DNA of 64,000 bases from Archangium violaceum. Lineage in GTDB: Bacteria > Myxococcota > Myxococcia > Myxococcales > Myxococcaceae. The number at the start of each line of letters is the position of its first letter. Within the stretch, counting starts at the first letter, position 1. Under the pieces are notes generated by a model. That model worked only from the letters and a program-made list of their open reading frames with translations, did not search any database and was not told the origin of the DNA. The stretch spans positions 9,613,501-9,677,500 of the forward strand of contig NZ_CP069338.1 in NCBI RefSeq assembly GCF_016859125.1, given 5' to 3'. The position numbers were made by a program, and so were the translations under genes. Below are positions 24,754 through 35,802 of the stretch, piece after piece.

Positions 24754-27051
24754 ATGCGTGTAGACGAAGGACCGTCCTCCCTCGAATCCCCTCGTACATC
24801 CAAGACCTCGTCCGTCCCGCTTGTGATGCGGCCCGAGCGCGCGGTGGCCTCCGCTGGCACGCTAGACGTCGAGGAGGCGGAGTGGCGGGCGCTAGGGAAG
24901 AAGATTCGCTTCTACGGGTGGCTCACCCTGGCGGCGTCGGTCCTGGCGAGCGGGGTTCTCGCGCACCCGAAGCCGTTCTTCGTCACTTCGTTCACCACGT
25001 GCGAGGGCGCCGCGTGCGTCTGGGCCTTCCATTTCATCGAGGTGCCCCTCATCGCCATCATCACCTTCGCGGCGATCCAGGCGCTGCTCCGGTCCTCCCG
25101 CGCCCAGCTCCGCCGGTTGGGGCTGATCATCGGCTTCGCCACCGTGGCGGAGCTGGTGTTCTTCGCCATCGAGAGTGTGCACCTCATTGGCGCCATCCAG
25201 CGGGATGCGCCCACGCGCGAGACGCTCATCTATGTCGCCGGGGCCTCCCTGTTGTTGGTGGGCGCGAGCCTGGGCCTCCGGCTCCAGCTGCGCGTGAACG
25301 ATTACCTCCACCCGCCCGTGGATCCGCGCTTCGAACATCCCCGGACGGAGGAGGAGCTCCTCCTGCTCGTGAAGAAGGCCCGGGCGCTGGGAGTCCAGAT
25401 CCGGGTGCGCGGCTCCGAGCACTGCAAGCCCCGCCGCGCCATCTACACCGATAGGGGGAGACAGCACATCAACGTGCAGCTCGACCGGTACAACCGGCTC
25501 ATCGAATGGGACGAGGAGCGGATGCGTGTCACCGTCCAGGGCGGGTGCCACCTGGGGGTGGATCCGAATGATCCCCTGTCGACGAAGGAGAACAGCCTTC
25601 TGTGGCAGCTCGACAAGAAGGGCTGGGCCCTGCCGGACCTTGGAGGCATCTCCCACCAGACGGTGGCCGGCTTCCTCTCGACGGGCTCGATGGGAGGCAC
25701 CCTCCATCACGACCTGGGCGGGGCTGTCATCGGCCTGCGCATCATCGACGGCACCGGCAGGGTGCACGACCTGGCGCCCAACCCCGACGACCCGAACGAC
25801 GAGCAGAACAATCCGCTCTACGCCGTGGGCGTGTCCATGGGACTGCTGGGCATCATCTCCACCGTCACCTTCCAGTGCGAGCCTCGCTACGACGTCGTGG
25901 GCAGGCAGGTCACCAGCGCGTCCGGCAAGTGCGCCATCAAGCTGTTCGAGGCGGGAATGGTGGGGTTGAAGAGCTACTACGAGAAGAACGAAGGAGGGGA
26001 CACCTACACCCGGTTGCTCTGGTGGCCCCAGAAGGGCGTCGACAAGGTGGAGCTCTGGTCGGCACATCGCGACGGGGAGGCGCACGAGCCGCCGCTGCAC
26101 CGCCGCAAGCGCTTCACGCGCAGGCCCTTCGTCTCGGTCCCTCGCGTCTTCCAGTGGCTCATCATCAATCCGTTCTACAACTTCCTCGCGGATGACGGAC
26201 TGCCCTATGCGCCGTCCACCGAGAGGCTGGTGCGCAGGGTCCTGAGGCTCTTCCTGCGCGAGGGGGAGAAGCCGTTCCGGGACGCCTGGCACAGGGCGCT
26301 GCCAATGGACGATCAGATCTCCGACAAGCACATGCCCACGGACTTCACCGAGCTGTTCATCGACCTCGGCCAGGCCGACAAGGTGATGACGGTCCTCGAG
26401 GCGTATTTCAATCCCAGGTCCGACGACATCGAGGCCTCGAAGGACGCGGAGGGCATGGGCCGCACCGGCGCATATGCCTTCGAGATCTACCCCGGGCGCA
26501 AGAGCCGCTTCTGGATGAGCCCCAGCCACGGGAGGCATTCCCTCCGACTGGACGTGTTCTGGTTCCGTACGGGCGCGGACCGCTGGGAGCGGGAGGCGTT
26601 CTTCGAACGGTTCTGGTGTCTGCTGCGAGAGAAGGACATCGACTTCCGCCTGCACTGGGGCAAGTACCTGCCCTCGCCGGGCTCCCACGCGGATGCCAGG
26701 TATCTGCGCACGCAATACCCCATGTGGGAGCGGTTCATGCAGCTCCGGCGGTTCATGGATCCGGATGACCTCTTCCTGAGCACGTATTGGAAGGAGCACC
26801 TCGGCCTGGATGAGCCGGAGGCGCGGTCCGAGCCCGAGTGCGAAGTGCGGAGAATCGGGGCGCGGCAGCGGGCCACCCCCAGCCGCATCAAGGCCGTCGC
26901 CCGGCGAGGCGTACGACGCGGCCGGCTGTATCTCTCGATCGTCGTCCTGAAGGTGTTCTTCGGGGTGAGCGATCTGTTCCGCGGCCGCTCGGATGAGGCC
27001 GAAGACACCTCGGCCAGGCAGGGACCGCGCGATCTGCTCCCGACGGGGTGA
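24754..27051 (+). CDS. Membrane-tethered FAD-linked oxidase (aldonolactone oxidase type)
   Basis: 765 residues. Residues about 45-190 contain roughly four hydrophobic segments (starting FYGWLTLAASVLASGVL), then comes a PCMH/FAD_binding_4 domain with IRVRGSEHCKPRR, TVQGGCHLG and GGISHQTVAGFLSTGSMGG, and a C-terminal region resembling D-arabinono-1,4-lactone oxidase ending HWGKYLP...FMDPDDLFLSTYW. It should oxidise a sugar lactone, alditol or similar hydroxyl compound and reduce O2 or another acceptor. A membrane domain at the N-terminus is not usual for the family. ATG at 24754 has GGAG 7 nt upstream. It follows the kinase fusion by 88 nt. A basic tail (RRGVRRGRLYLS) precedes the C-terminus. 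Confidence 0.85.
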   Translation: MRVDEGPSSLESPRTSKTSSVPLVMRPERAVASAGTLDVEEAEWRALGKKIRFYGWLTLAASVLASGVLAHPKPFFVTSFTTCEGAACVWAFHFIEVPLIAIITFAAIQALLRSSRAQLRRLGLIIGFATVAELVFFAIESVHLIGAIQRDAPTRETLIYVAGASLLLVGASLGLRLQLRVNDYLHPPVDPRFEHPRTEEELLLLVKKARALGVQIRVRGSEHCKPRRAIYTDRGRQHINVQLDRYNRLIEWDEERMRVTVQGGCHLGVDPNDPLSTKENSLLWQLDKKGWALPDLGGISHQTVAGFLSTGSMGGTLHHDLGGAVIGLRIIDGTGRVHDLAPNPDDPNDEQNNPLYAVGVSMGLLGIISTVTFQCEPRYDVVGRQVTSASGKCAIKLFEAGMVGLKSYYEKNEGGDTYTRLLWWPQKGVDKVELWSAHRDGEAHEPPLHRRKRFTRRPFVSVPRVFQWLIINPFYNFLADDGLPYAPSTERLVRRVLRLFLREGEKPFRDAWHRALPMDDQISDKHMPTDFTELFIDLGQADKVMTVLEAYFNPRSDDIEASKDAEGMGRTGAYAFEIYPGRKSRFWMSPSHGRHSLRLDVFWFRTGADRWEREAFFERFWCLLREKDIDFRLHWGKYLPSPGSHADARYLRTQYPMWERFMQLRRFMDPDDLFLSTYWKEHLGLDEPEARSEPECEVRRIGARQRATPSRIKAVARRGVRRGRLYLSIVVLKVFFGVSDLFRGRSDEAEDTSARQGPRDLLPTG

Positions 27052-27070
27052 GTCCGGGGCTTTCAACGAA

Positions 27071-27110
27071 GGCTCCGCCCCGGGTCGCGTGACGGCCCAC
27101 GGGCGGAGCC
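27071..27110. terminator. Terminator hairpin between FAD oxidase and doxX-like gene
   Basis: Perfect 10-bp arms GGCTCCGCCC / GGGCGGAGCC with a 20-nt loop between two convergent genes. Confidence 0.65.
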
Positions 27111-27118
27111 CTCCGGAG

Positions 27119-27628
27119 CTACGCGAGCAGCGGGGCGAACCGGCCGATCGGGCTGACGCGCTGGCGACGCAGCAGGCCCAGGAGGCCCCCGCGGCGCACC
27201 CGGGGCTGGACGGCGTGGTGGACCGACAGGTTGCCGGGTCCACCCAGCAGCAACCCGAGTGCGCCGGCGATCAGGGTCAGGTTGAACTCGTACCCACCCG
27301 CCTGGTTGTTGAAGCCCTTGGGGCCGTGCACCTTCGCGATGGCCATGGCCTGCGTCACGAGGATGGAGACGGCGGCCACGCGGGTGCCGATGCCCAGGAA
27401 GGTGAGCACGCCAGCTACCGCCTCCGTCCAGCCCGTCGCGAGCGCCCACGTCCGGCCGGGCTTGATGCCGATGTTCTCGAAGAATTGCGCCGTCTGCTCC
27501 AGGCCCTCGGGCTTCAGCTTGGAGATGCCGTGGTAGAGCATCGTCGAGCCGAGCGTGGCTCGAAGTGGCAGCACCGAGTGGTTCGCTAGCCGCGCCTCCA
27601 GGCTCGTCAGGGTCATTGCCGTGGCCAT
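27119..27628 (-). CDS. DoxX family membrane protein
   Basis: 169 residues with about four transmembrane helices; PLRATLGSTMLYHGISKLKP and the FFENIGIKPG-type segment are characteristic of DoxX/SURF4-like proteins, which act with thiol or respiratory redox systems. The ATG at 27628 has GGAGG shortly upstream; an earlier in-frame start (27736) has none. The C-terminus ends in a basic stretch (RVRRGGLLGLLRRQRV). Convergent with the FAD oxidase; no partner is visible. Region 27629-27915 holds only its promoter side and the tail of glgB, with no gene seen. Confidence 0.88.
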   Translation of the reverse strand: MATAMTLTSLEARLANHSVLPLRATLGSTMLYHGISKLKPEGLEQTAQFFENIGIKPGRTWALATGWTEAVAGVLTFLGIGTRVAAVSILVTQAMAIAKVHGPKGFNNQAGGYEFNLTLIAGALGLLLGGPGNLSVHHAVQPRVRRGGLLGLLRRQRVSPIGRFAPLLA

Positions 27629-27915
27629 GCGTGTTCCTCCTTCACGGTACGTTTCAGACACCGTTCGCATCCGCACTCCGAGTGGCAATGAATCCCCGGG
27701 CGGGGGAGCGAGCGCCCGTGCGTCCTGGCGGGCCACTGACGTGTCAGATGTCAGGGTGGGGCCGCGAGGCCGTGGTCGGGCGCGTGGTGCGGGTCCATCC
27801 CCGCTGAGAAGGGCCTGGTGCTCGCGCTCCTGCCCCTCCCCACGCGGCCCACGCTGGAGCGGGAGGGGAGGGGGCCCACCTGGTGTGAGCCGCGCCTCCC
27901 TCCTTCAGGGTGGGC

Positions 27916-30114
27916 TCACCCCGGGGTGAACCACAGCACCGACAGCGGAGGCAGCGTCAGCTGGACCGAGGCCTCCTGTCCGTCCCACCCGAAGGCATCG
28001 GTGTGGATGCGCCCCAGGTTGCCGATGCCCGAGCCGCCGTAGTCCCGGGCGTCCGTGTTCATCAGCTCCACGTAGCTGCCGTGCCGGGGGAAGCCGACGC
28101 GGTAGCCCTCGCGGGGCACGGGCGACAGGTTGGCGATGCACACCACGTGGCCTCCCGGCTGGCGCGAGCGCCGCACGAAGGCGAACACATTGGCCGCCGC
28201 CGAGTCCGGCTGCAGCCACTGGAAGCCCAGCGGCTCGTTGTCCGCGTCGTAGAGCGCCGGGTGGCTCCGGTAGAGCCTGTTCAGGTCCGACACCATCGCG
28301 TGGATGCCGGCATGGCCGGGATCTCCCAACAGGTGCCAGTCCAGGCTCCGGTCGTTGTTCCACTCGGAGGGCTGGCCGAACTCGCCGCCCATGAAGAGCA
28401 GCTTCTTGCCCGGGTGCGCCCACATCCACGCGAGCAGGGCCCGGAGGTTGGCGCGCTTCTGCCAGTCGTCTCCCGGCATCTTCCCGAGCAGCGAGCCCTT
28501 GCCGTGCACCACCTCGTCATGGCTCAGCGGCAGCATGAAGTGCTCGCTGAAGGCGTAGAGCAGGCCGAAGGTGAGCTGGTTGTGGTGGTGCTGGCGGTAG
28601 ATGGGATCCTTCGAGAAGTACGTCAGCGTGTCGTGCATCCAGCCCATGTTCCACTTGAAGTGGAAGCCGAGCCCGCCCTCGTGGGTGGGCTGGCTCACCT
28701 TGGGCCACGCCGTGGACTCCTCGGCGATCATCACCGCGCCGGGGAACTTGCGGCGCACGCTGTCGTTGAGCTCACGCAGGAAGGAGATGGCCTCCTCGTT
28801 CTCGCGGCCACCCCAGCGGTTTGGAATCCACTCGCCGTGCTTGCGGCTGTAGTCGAGGTAGAGCATGGACGCCACGGCGTCCACGCGCAGTCCGTCGATG
28901 TGGTACTCCTCGAGCCAGAAGAGCGCGTTGGCGATGAGGAAGTTGCGCACCTCGTTGCGGCCGAAGTTGAAGACGTAGGTGCCCCAGTCCGGCTGCGTGC
29001 CCTGGCGCGGGTCCGCGTGCTCGTAGAGGGCGGTGCCGTCGAACTGGCCGAGCGCGTGCGCGTCCCGCGGGAAGTGCCCGGGCACCCAGTCCAGCAGCAC
29101 GCCGATGCCCTGCTCGTGCAGGTAGTTGACCAGGTAGCGGAAGTCATCCGGGTGGCCGAAGCGCGCGGTGGGCGCGTAGTAGTTGCCCACCTGATAGCCC
29201 CAGGAGCCGCCGAAGGGGTGCTCGGACACGGGCATCAGCTCCACGTGGGTGAAGCCCGTCTTCTTCACGTACTCCGCGAGCGCGGGGGCCATCTCCCGGT
29301 AGGAGAGGGACCTGTCCCCGTCCTCCACCACGCGCCGCCACGACGCCAGGTGCACCTCGTAGACGGACCAGGGCGAGTGGTCCACGTCGCGCGTGGCCCG
29401 CTCCGTCATCCACTTCTCGTCCGTCCACTGGAAGTGCTTCAGGTCGTGCACCACCGAGGCCGTGGCCGGCGGCACCTCGGTGCGGAAGGCGAACGGATCC
29501 GCCTTGAGCAGGCGGCCGCCGCCGCCCGGGCGGATCTCGAACTTGTAGCGCGTGCCCTCGCCGACCTCGGGGATGAACAGCTCCCAGATGCCCGAGGAGC
29601 CCATGCGCCGCATGGGGTGCAGCCGGCCATCCCAGCTGTTGAAGTCACCCACCACGGACACGCTCGCGGCCGTGGGCGCCCACACCGCGAAGGCCACGCC
29701 GCTGATGCCGTTGTGGTGGATGGGGTGGGCCCCCATGCGCTTCCACAGCTGCTCGTGCCGGCCCTCGCCCGCGAAGTACAGGTCCATGTCGCCCAGCGTG
29801 GGCAGGAAGCTGTACGGATCCCTCAGGGTGAACGTCTTGTTGCCGGGGTACTCCACCTCCAGCAGGTAGTTGAAGGCGTCCCCCTTGCCGTTGATCCGGG
29901 CCTCGAAGACGCCTCCCATCCGGTGCGTCATGGGAATGCGCCCACCGAACTCCGGGAGCACGTGGATGGAGACCGCCTCCGGGCGGTAGGCCCGCACCAC
30001 CGTGCCGTCCCCATCCGGGTGGATGCCCAGCACGCGGTGCGGTTCGGGGTGCCTCAGCTCCACCATCTGCTGCAGCTCCGCATCCACCTGCAGCCGATCC
30101 ATCGGCTTCTTCAC
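27916..30114 (-). CDS. glgB: 1,4-alpha-glucan branching enzyme
   Basis: Cuts alpha-1,4-glucan and rejoins it as alpha-1,6 branches. 732 residues: N-terminal modules including CBM48 (VAFAVWAPTAASVSVVGDFN, about 140-160), GH13 barrel, C-terminal beta domain. Catalytic nucleophile Asp412 (DGLRVDAVASM) and acid Glu465 (AEEST) have the 53-residue spacing of E. coli GlgB; LSHDEVVHG is the third conserved region. Start is a GTG overlapping the mak stop as GTGA, indicating translational coupling. Last gene of glgE-treS-mak-glgB, where it would branch the chains extended by GlgE. Confidence 0.97.
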   Translation of the reverse strand: MKKPMDRLQVDAELQQMVELRHPEPHRVLGIHPDGDGTVVRAYRPEAVSIHVLPEFGGRIPMTHRMGGVFEARINGKGDAFNYLLEVEYPGNKTFTLRDPYSFLPTLGDMDLYFAGEGRHEQLWKRMGAHPIHHNGISGVAFAVWAPTAASVSVVGDFNSWDGRLHPMRRMGSSGIWELFIPEVGEGTRYKFEIRPGGGGRLLKADPFAFRTEVPPATASVVHDLKHFQWTDEKWMTERATRDVDHSPWSVYEVHLASWRRVVEDGDRSLSYREMAPALAEYVKKTGFTHVELMPVSEHPFGGSWGYQVGNYYAPTARFGHPDDFRYLVNYLHEQGIGVLLDWVPGHFPRDAHALGQFDGTALYEHADPRQGTQPDWGTYVFNFGRNEVRNFLIANALFWLEEYHIDGLRVDAVASMLYLDYSRKHGEWIPNRWGGRENEEAISFLRELNDSVRRKFPGAVMIAEESTAWPKVSQPTHEGGLGFHFKWNMGWMHDTLTYFSKDPIYRQHHHNQLTFGLLYAFSEHFMLPLSHDEVVHGKGSLLGKMPGDDWQKRANLRALLAWMWAHPGKKLLFMGGEFGQPSEWNNDRSLDWHLLGDPGHAGIHAMVSDLNRLYRSHPALYDADNEPLGFQWLQPDSAAANVFAFVRRSRQPGGHVVCIANLSPVPREGYRVGFPRHGSYVELMNTDARDYGGSGIGNLGRIHTDAFGWDGQEASVQLTLPPLSVLWFTPG

Positions 30115-31444
30115 TTGCGAACCTCCATCCTCATGAGTGCCTGGACGGGGATGCGCACCCAGTCCGGCCGGTTCTGTAGCTCGTAACGCACTTCGTAGAG
30201 CATCTTCTCCAGCTCGAACGCGTCAAGCATCGCGTCGAAGCTCGCGTCGTCCTGGGGAAGGAAGGGCGCCCCTCGCGTGGTGGAGCGGTAGCCCTCCAGG
30301 AAGGCCCCGCGTGCCGGTGCCACGCGCTCGCCGGCGGCCAGGCCCTCCAGTTGCACCGTGGCCTCCGCGTAGTCGAAGGAACGCAACATCCCCGCGATAT
30401 CCCGCAGCGCCGAGTACTTCTCCCGCCGCTGGGCGAAGCTGCGCCCCGGCTCTCCCTCGAAGTCGAAGAGGAGCCAGTCCCCCTCCGTCCGGAGCACCTG
30501 TCCGAGGTGCAGATCTCCGTGAATGCGGATCTTCTGCCCCGAGGGGGAGACCTGCGCCAGTTGCTTCGCGCGGCCCATGAGGCCCTCGCGGCGGCCCTCC
30601 AGCTCGGGGAAGTGGCGCATGGCGTCGTTGAGGGTGACGCCCAGCTCGCCCACCATGGAGGCGCTCCAGCGCTGGAGATCCTCCGCGAGGAGGGGCTCCG
30701 GGGTGAAGCCCGGCTCGTCGGTGCTGGAGGCGAGTGCCTTGTGCAGCTCGCCCAACCGCTGGCCCAGCACCCGCAGCTCCCCGAGGAAGGTGTCGGACAG
30801 CCGGGCCGAGCGGCGGAAGTTGTCCAGCGTGTAGCGCCAGCCGTCGGTGACGTTGGGGATGTAGCGGTGCACCACGGCGAGGGTGGCGCCCGCGGGGCCC
30901 TCGGACTGCAACGCGCCGAGCAGGGTGGGCGTGGCCCGGAAGGACGTCTTCGTCGCCAGGAAGCGGCCCACCTCGTACTCGGGGTTGATGCCGGCCTCCA
31001 GCTTGCGGATGACCTTGAAGATGACCTGCTCGGCGACCACCACCGAGGTGTTGCTCTGCTCCACCTGCAGCCGCCGCACCGGCACGGGCGAGGGGAGGGC
31101 CATCAGGCCCTCGGGGGTGTCCAGCCACTCGCCCACGAACCGGCCCGAGGCACTCGGGAGCGTCTGCTTCTCGCGGATGACCTGGAAGAGGGCACGCAGC
31201 GCCTCCACGTCATCCAGGGCGTCCTGGATGCCCTCGCTCGAGGGGAGCACGGGTAGCAGGTAGCGGTCCGGGTGGCCGAGCTCGTAGATGACCTCCACCA
31301 CGGCGAGGGTGAAGTCACGCCCGCCGGGCAGTGGCACGGTGGCATGGTCCACCGTGGACACCGACTTGATGGGCCAGGCCTTGCCCGCGAACCAGCGCTG
31401 GTTGCGCAGGTAGTCTGGCAGCTTCGTCAGATCGATGGGCGTCG

Positions 31445-31448
<4 letters not shown>
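30111..31448 (-). CDS. mak: Maltokinase
   Basis: ATP-dependent phosphorylation of maltose to alpha-maltose-1-phosphate. 445 residues starting [22 protein letters not shown], the N-terminal cap typical of Mak/Pep2; the aminoglycoside-kinase-like lobe has [10 protein letters not shown] (catalytic Asp) and LFDFEGEPG (Mg-binding Asp). GTG start at 31448 with AGAGGA 6 nt upstream and a GTGA overlap with the treS stop. In many actinobacteria mak is fused to treS; here it is a separate gene. It supplies the GlgE donor. Confidence 0.95.
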
Positions 31449-33106
<1,658 letters not shown>

Positions 33107-33122
33107 AAAGTGGTGGGGTGTC

Positions 33123-35123
33123 TCATTCGTAGTAGTCGAACGCCTGCTCACTGCGGCGGAAGCGGTACACGGCCCAGATGGCAGCGGGCTGCTCGGGCGT
33201 GAGCCGCACGTGCGCGGTGGATCCCTGCCACAGGCTCCGCTCGTCCGTCATCAGTTCGTGGACCTGGTACGTCTCGTCCGGTTGGATGCCCAGCTCGGCC
33301 AGGGGCACGTGGAGCACGGACTCCTGGGCGTGGAAGGGATCGAAGCTCACCGCCACCAGCACCTGGCTGGAGCCGTCCGGCGTGCGCTTCAGGTAGAACA
33401 TCACCTGGTCGTTGTCCGACTTGAAGAAGCGCAGGTTGGAGTAGAGCTGGAAGGCGCGGTGCTCGCGGCGGATGGTGTTGAGCCGCGAGATGTAGTCGCG
33501 GATGTTGCCCGGCCGGTCCAGGTCCCACGCCTTGAGCTCGTACTTCTCCGAGTCGAGGTACTCCTCCTTGCCGGGCTTGACGGGCGTGCCCTCGCACAGC
33601 TCGTAGCCGCAGTACATGCCCCAGGAGCTGGAGAGCGTGGCGGCCATGGCGGCGCGCAGCCGGAAGCCACCGGGTCCGCTCCGCTGGAGGAACTCGGGGA
33701 GGATGTCCGGCGTATTCGGCCAGAGGTTGCCGAGCATGTAGTCGGACACGGGCTCGGAGGTGATCTCCTCCAGGTACTCCTCCATCTCCTGCTTGAAGTT
33801 GCGCCAGGTGAAGTAGGTGTACGACTGCTGGAAGCCCACCTTGGCCAGGTGCTTCATCACCTTGGGACGGGTGAAGGCCTCGGAGAGGAAGACGATGTCG
33901 GGCCGGACGGTCTGCACCTCGCGGATGAGCCAGGCCCAGAACTGCAGGGGCTTGGTGTGCGGGTTGTCCACGCGGAAGATGCGCACGCCCTGTTCCACCC
34001 AGTGCATCACCACCGACTTGAGCTCGGGCCAGAGCGTGGCGCGTCCGGGGCCCAGCCAGTCGAAGTTGACGATGTCCTCGTAGCGCTTGGGCGGGTTCTC
34101 GGCCGTCTTGATGGTGCCGTCCGGCCGGTGTTGGAACCACTCCGGGTGTTCCTTCACGTAGGGGTGGTCCGGCGAGCACTGGAAGGCGATGTCCAGGGCG
34201 ATCTCGATGCCCAGGTCGTTGGCGGCCTTCACGAAGCCGCGGAAGTCCTCCAGCGTGCCGAGCTTGGGATTCACGGCCTTGTGACCGCCCTCGGCGGCGC
34301 CGATGGCCCAGGGGCTGCCCACGTCCTCGGGGCCCGCGGTGAGGCTGTTGTTCTTGCCCTTGCGCGCCGTGCGCCCGATGGGGTGGATGGGCGGCAGGTA
34401 GATGATGTCGAAGCCCAGGGACTGCACGTACGGCAGCCACTTTTCCGCGTCCTTGAAGGTGGCGTGCGTGCGGCCGTCGCGCAGCGCCGAGCGCGGGAAG
34501 AACTCGTACCAGGAGCCGAAGCGCGCCTTCTCGCGGTTGACGAACACCTCGAGCACGCGGTCGTACCGGGAGGCGATGGAGCGGTCCGCGTGCTTCGACG
34601 CGATGAGCGCGAGCCCCGGATCCATCGCCGTGGCGATGGCGTTGGGGGAGACGCCCTTGCGGAAGGACTGGGCGGCCTCGGTCAGACGCCTGGCGTCCTC
34701 GGGCTCCTTGGCCTGGGTGGCCCGGGCGGCGGCGCCCTCGAGCAACGCGGCGCCCTCGAGCAGCTCGCTGCGCACGTCGCGGCCCACGTCGACCTTGCGC
34801 TTGAGCTCGGACACCCAGGTGGCGAAGAGGTCCGGCCAGGCCTCGACCGTGAACTCGTAGCGGCCGTTGCGCGCCAGGGGGAAGGAGGCTTCCCACAGGT
34901 CGTTGCCCTTGGCCTCCATGGGCGTCTCGGTCCACTCCGTCGCCTGTTCCTTCGGCGCGGATTGCCTCCAACGCACCACGGCCACCAGGACGTCGTGGCC
35001 CTCCTTGAAGATGTCGGCCTTGACCGTGAGGGATTCACCCTCGACGCGCTTCACTGCCCATCGGCCGGCGTCCAGCTGTGGCCGGACATTCTCGATGACC
35101 GTGCTTCCGATTCGCTCGCTCAT
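33123..35123 (-). CDS. glgE: Alpha-1,4-glucan:maltose-1-phosphate maltosyltransferase
   Basis: Elongates alpha-1,4-glucan by two glucose units from maltose-1-phosphate, releasing phosphate. 666 residues, the usual GlgE length. N-terminal beta domain and helical insert (about 1-205), then the GH13 barrel with WYEFFPRS, the long phosphate-binding insertion ([21 protein letters not shown]), nucleophile Asp386 (RVDNPHTKP) and Glu415 (FLSEAFTRP), matching the Streptomyces enzyme spacing. Start ATG at 35123, no Shine-Dalgarno visible. First gene of the operon. Confidence 0.97.
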   Translation of the reverse strand: MSERIGSTVIENVRPQLDAGRWAVKRVEGESLTVKADIFKEGHDVLVAVVRWRQSAPKEQATEWTETPMEAKGNDLWEASFPLARNGRYEFTVEAWPDLFATWVSELKRKVDVGRDVRSELLEGAALLEGAAARATQAKEPEDARRLTEAAQSFRKGVSPNAIATAMDPGLALIASKHADRSIASRYDRVLEVFVNREKARFGSWYEFFPRSALRDGRTHATFKDAEKWLPYVQSLGFDIIYLPPIHPIGRTARKGKNNSLTAGPEDVGSPWAIGAAEGGHKAVNPKLGTLEDFRGFVKAANDLGIEIALDIAFQCSPDHPYVKEHPEWFQHRPDGTIKTAENPPKRYEDIVNFDWLGPGRATLWPELKSVVMHWVEQGVRIFRVDNPHTKPLQFWAWLIREVQTVRPDIVFLSEAFTRPKVMKHLAKVGFQQSYTYFTWRNFKQEMEEYLEEITSEPVSDYMLGNLWPNTPDILPEFLQRSGPGGFRLRAAMAATLSSSWGMYCGYELCEGTPVKPGKEEYLDSEKYELKAWDLDRPGNIRDYISRLNTIRREHRAFQLYSNLRFFKSDNDQVMFYLKRTPDGSSQVLVAVSFDPFHAQESVLHVPLAELGIQPDETYQVHELMTDERSLWQGSTAHVRLTPEQPAAIWAVYRFRRSEQAFDYYE

Positions 35124-35445
35124 AAAGTGCAGGCGGCCCCTTATAGGTCCCTGCGCCGCGATGCTCCGGCGCTGTTTTTCACCATGCGTCGATGTTGGAC
35201 GCTCCAGGCGTCCGTCACGTCGGCCCGTGAACATTAGGAATGGCCCCCCAAGGTGCACACCCGCTGCCCGGACTGTTCTCATGGCCGGTTTCCCCGCCGC
35301 GCGAGCGGGCAGGCTGGGGAGGTCCGGCTACCCGCCATCCGGGCTGGCGAGCGGGCGAGTACCGTTACCGGGACTTTTCAAACTGGGAGGTCCGCGGTGC
35401 TACGGGCGAGCAAATATGTCGCGCCGAGTTCGGACCGCCTCGGCA
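35124..35445 (-). promoter_or_regulatory. Upstream region of the glgE operon
   Basis: No gene seen. On the minus strand a -10-like TATAAG lies at 35145-35140, only about 16 nt before the glgE ATG, with no good -35 partner. If used, the mRNA leader would be about 10 nt, which would explain the missing ribosome site. Weak evidence. Confidence 0.35.
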
Positions 35446-35766
35446 CTAGGAGCCCTCGCTGGGCGGCTCTCCTGCTCTGGGCGTGACATCAGAGTTCTCC
35501 TCGAAGAACCTCCGCACGAGCGTCATCGCATTCATGAGCGCATCAACAGGACCAACCCCCATGACGCACTTGATGCCGGGGAGGTAGCCTTCGATGGAGA
35601 GCGGGCAGTACCAGGCTCTATCCGCCTCGCCAGGAAGAGGCTGCGGACGGCCGACGACGATCCTGCAGACCTTTGTTTCTCCCTGTTGGGTGGTGAGAGA
35701 CCATCGATCGTCTGCAATCGGGTCATCGATGGTGGTGAGTCGAGGGCGCCAGTCTTGATTGCTCAT
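35446..35766 (-). CDS. Small protein of unknown function downstream of the NACHT gene
   Basis: 106 residues starting MSNQDWRPRL, no signal peptide or membrane span. Core features are GETKVCRIVVGRPQPLPG, RAWYCPLSIEGYLPG and GVGPVDALMNAMTLVRRFFEEN, a pattern I associate with small myxobacterial proteins of the DUF6968/immunity-like type, without certainty. It starts 36 nt after the NACHT stop on the same strand, so the two are probably cotranscribed. It could be a regulator, sensor partner or cargo of the NACHT protein; none of this is proven. Confidence 0.7.
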   Translation of the reverse strand: MSNQDWRPRLTTIDDPIADDRWSLTTQQGETKVCRIVVGRPQPLPGEADRAWYCPLSIEGYLPGIKCVMGVGPVDALMNAMTLVRRFFEENSDVTPRAGEPPSEGS

Positions 35767-35802
35767 AGCGATTGACAGGGCTGGAGGTTTGGTTTCGGGC
35801 CT

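Noticed and set aside
27910-30186. 758-codon plus-strand open frame opposite glgB
   Set aside because: Antisense shadow of a complete branching enzyme; no recognisable motif of its own.
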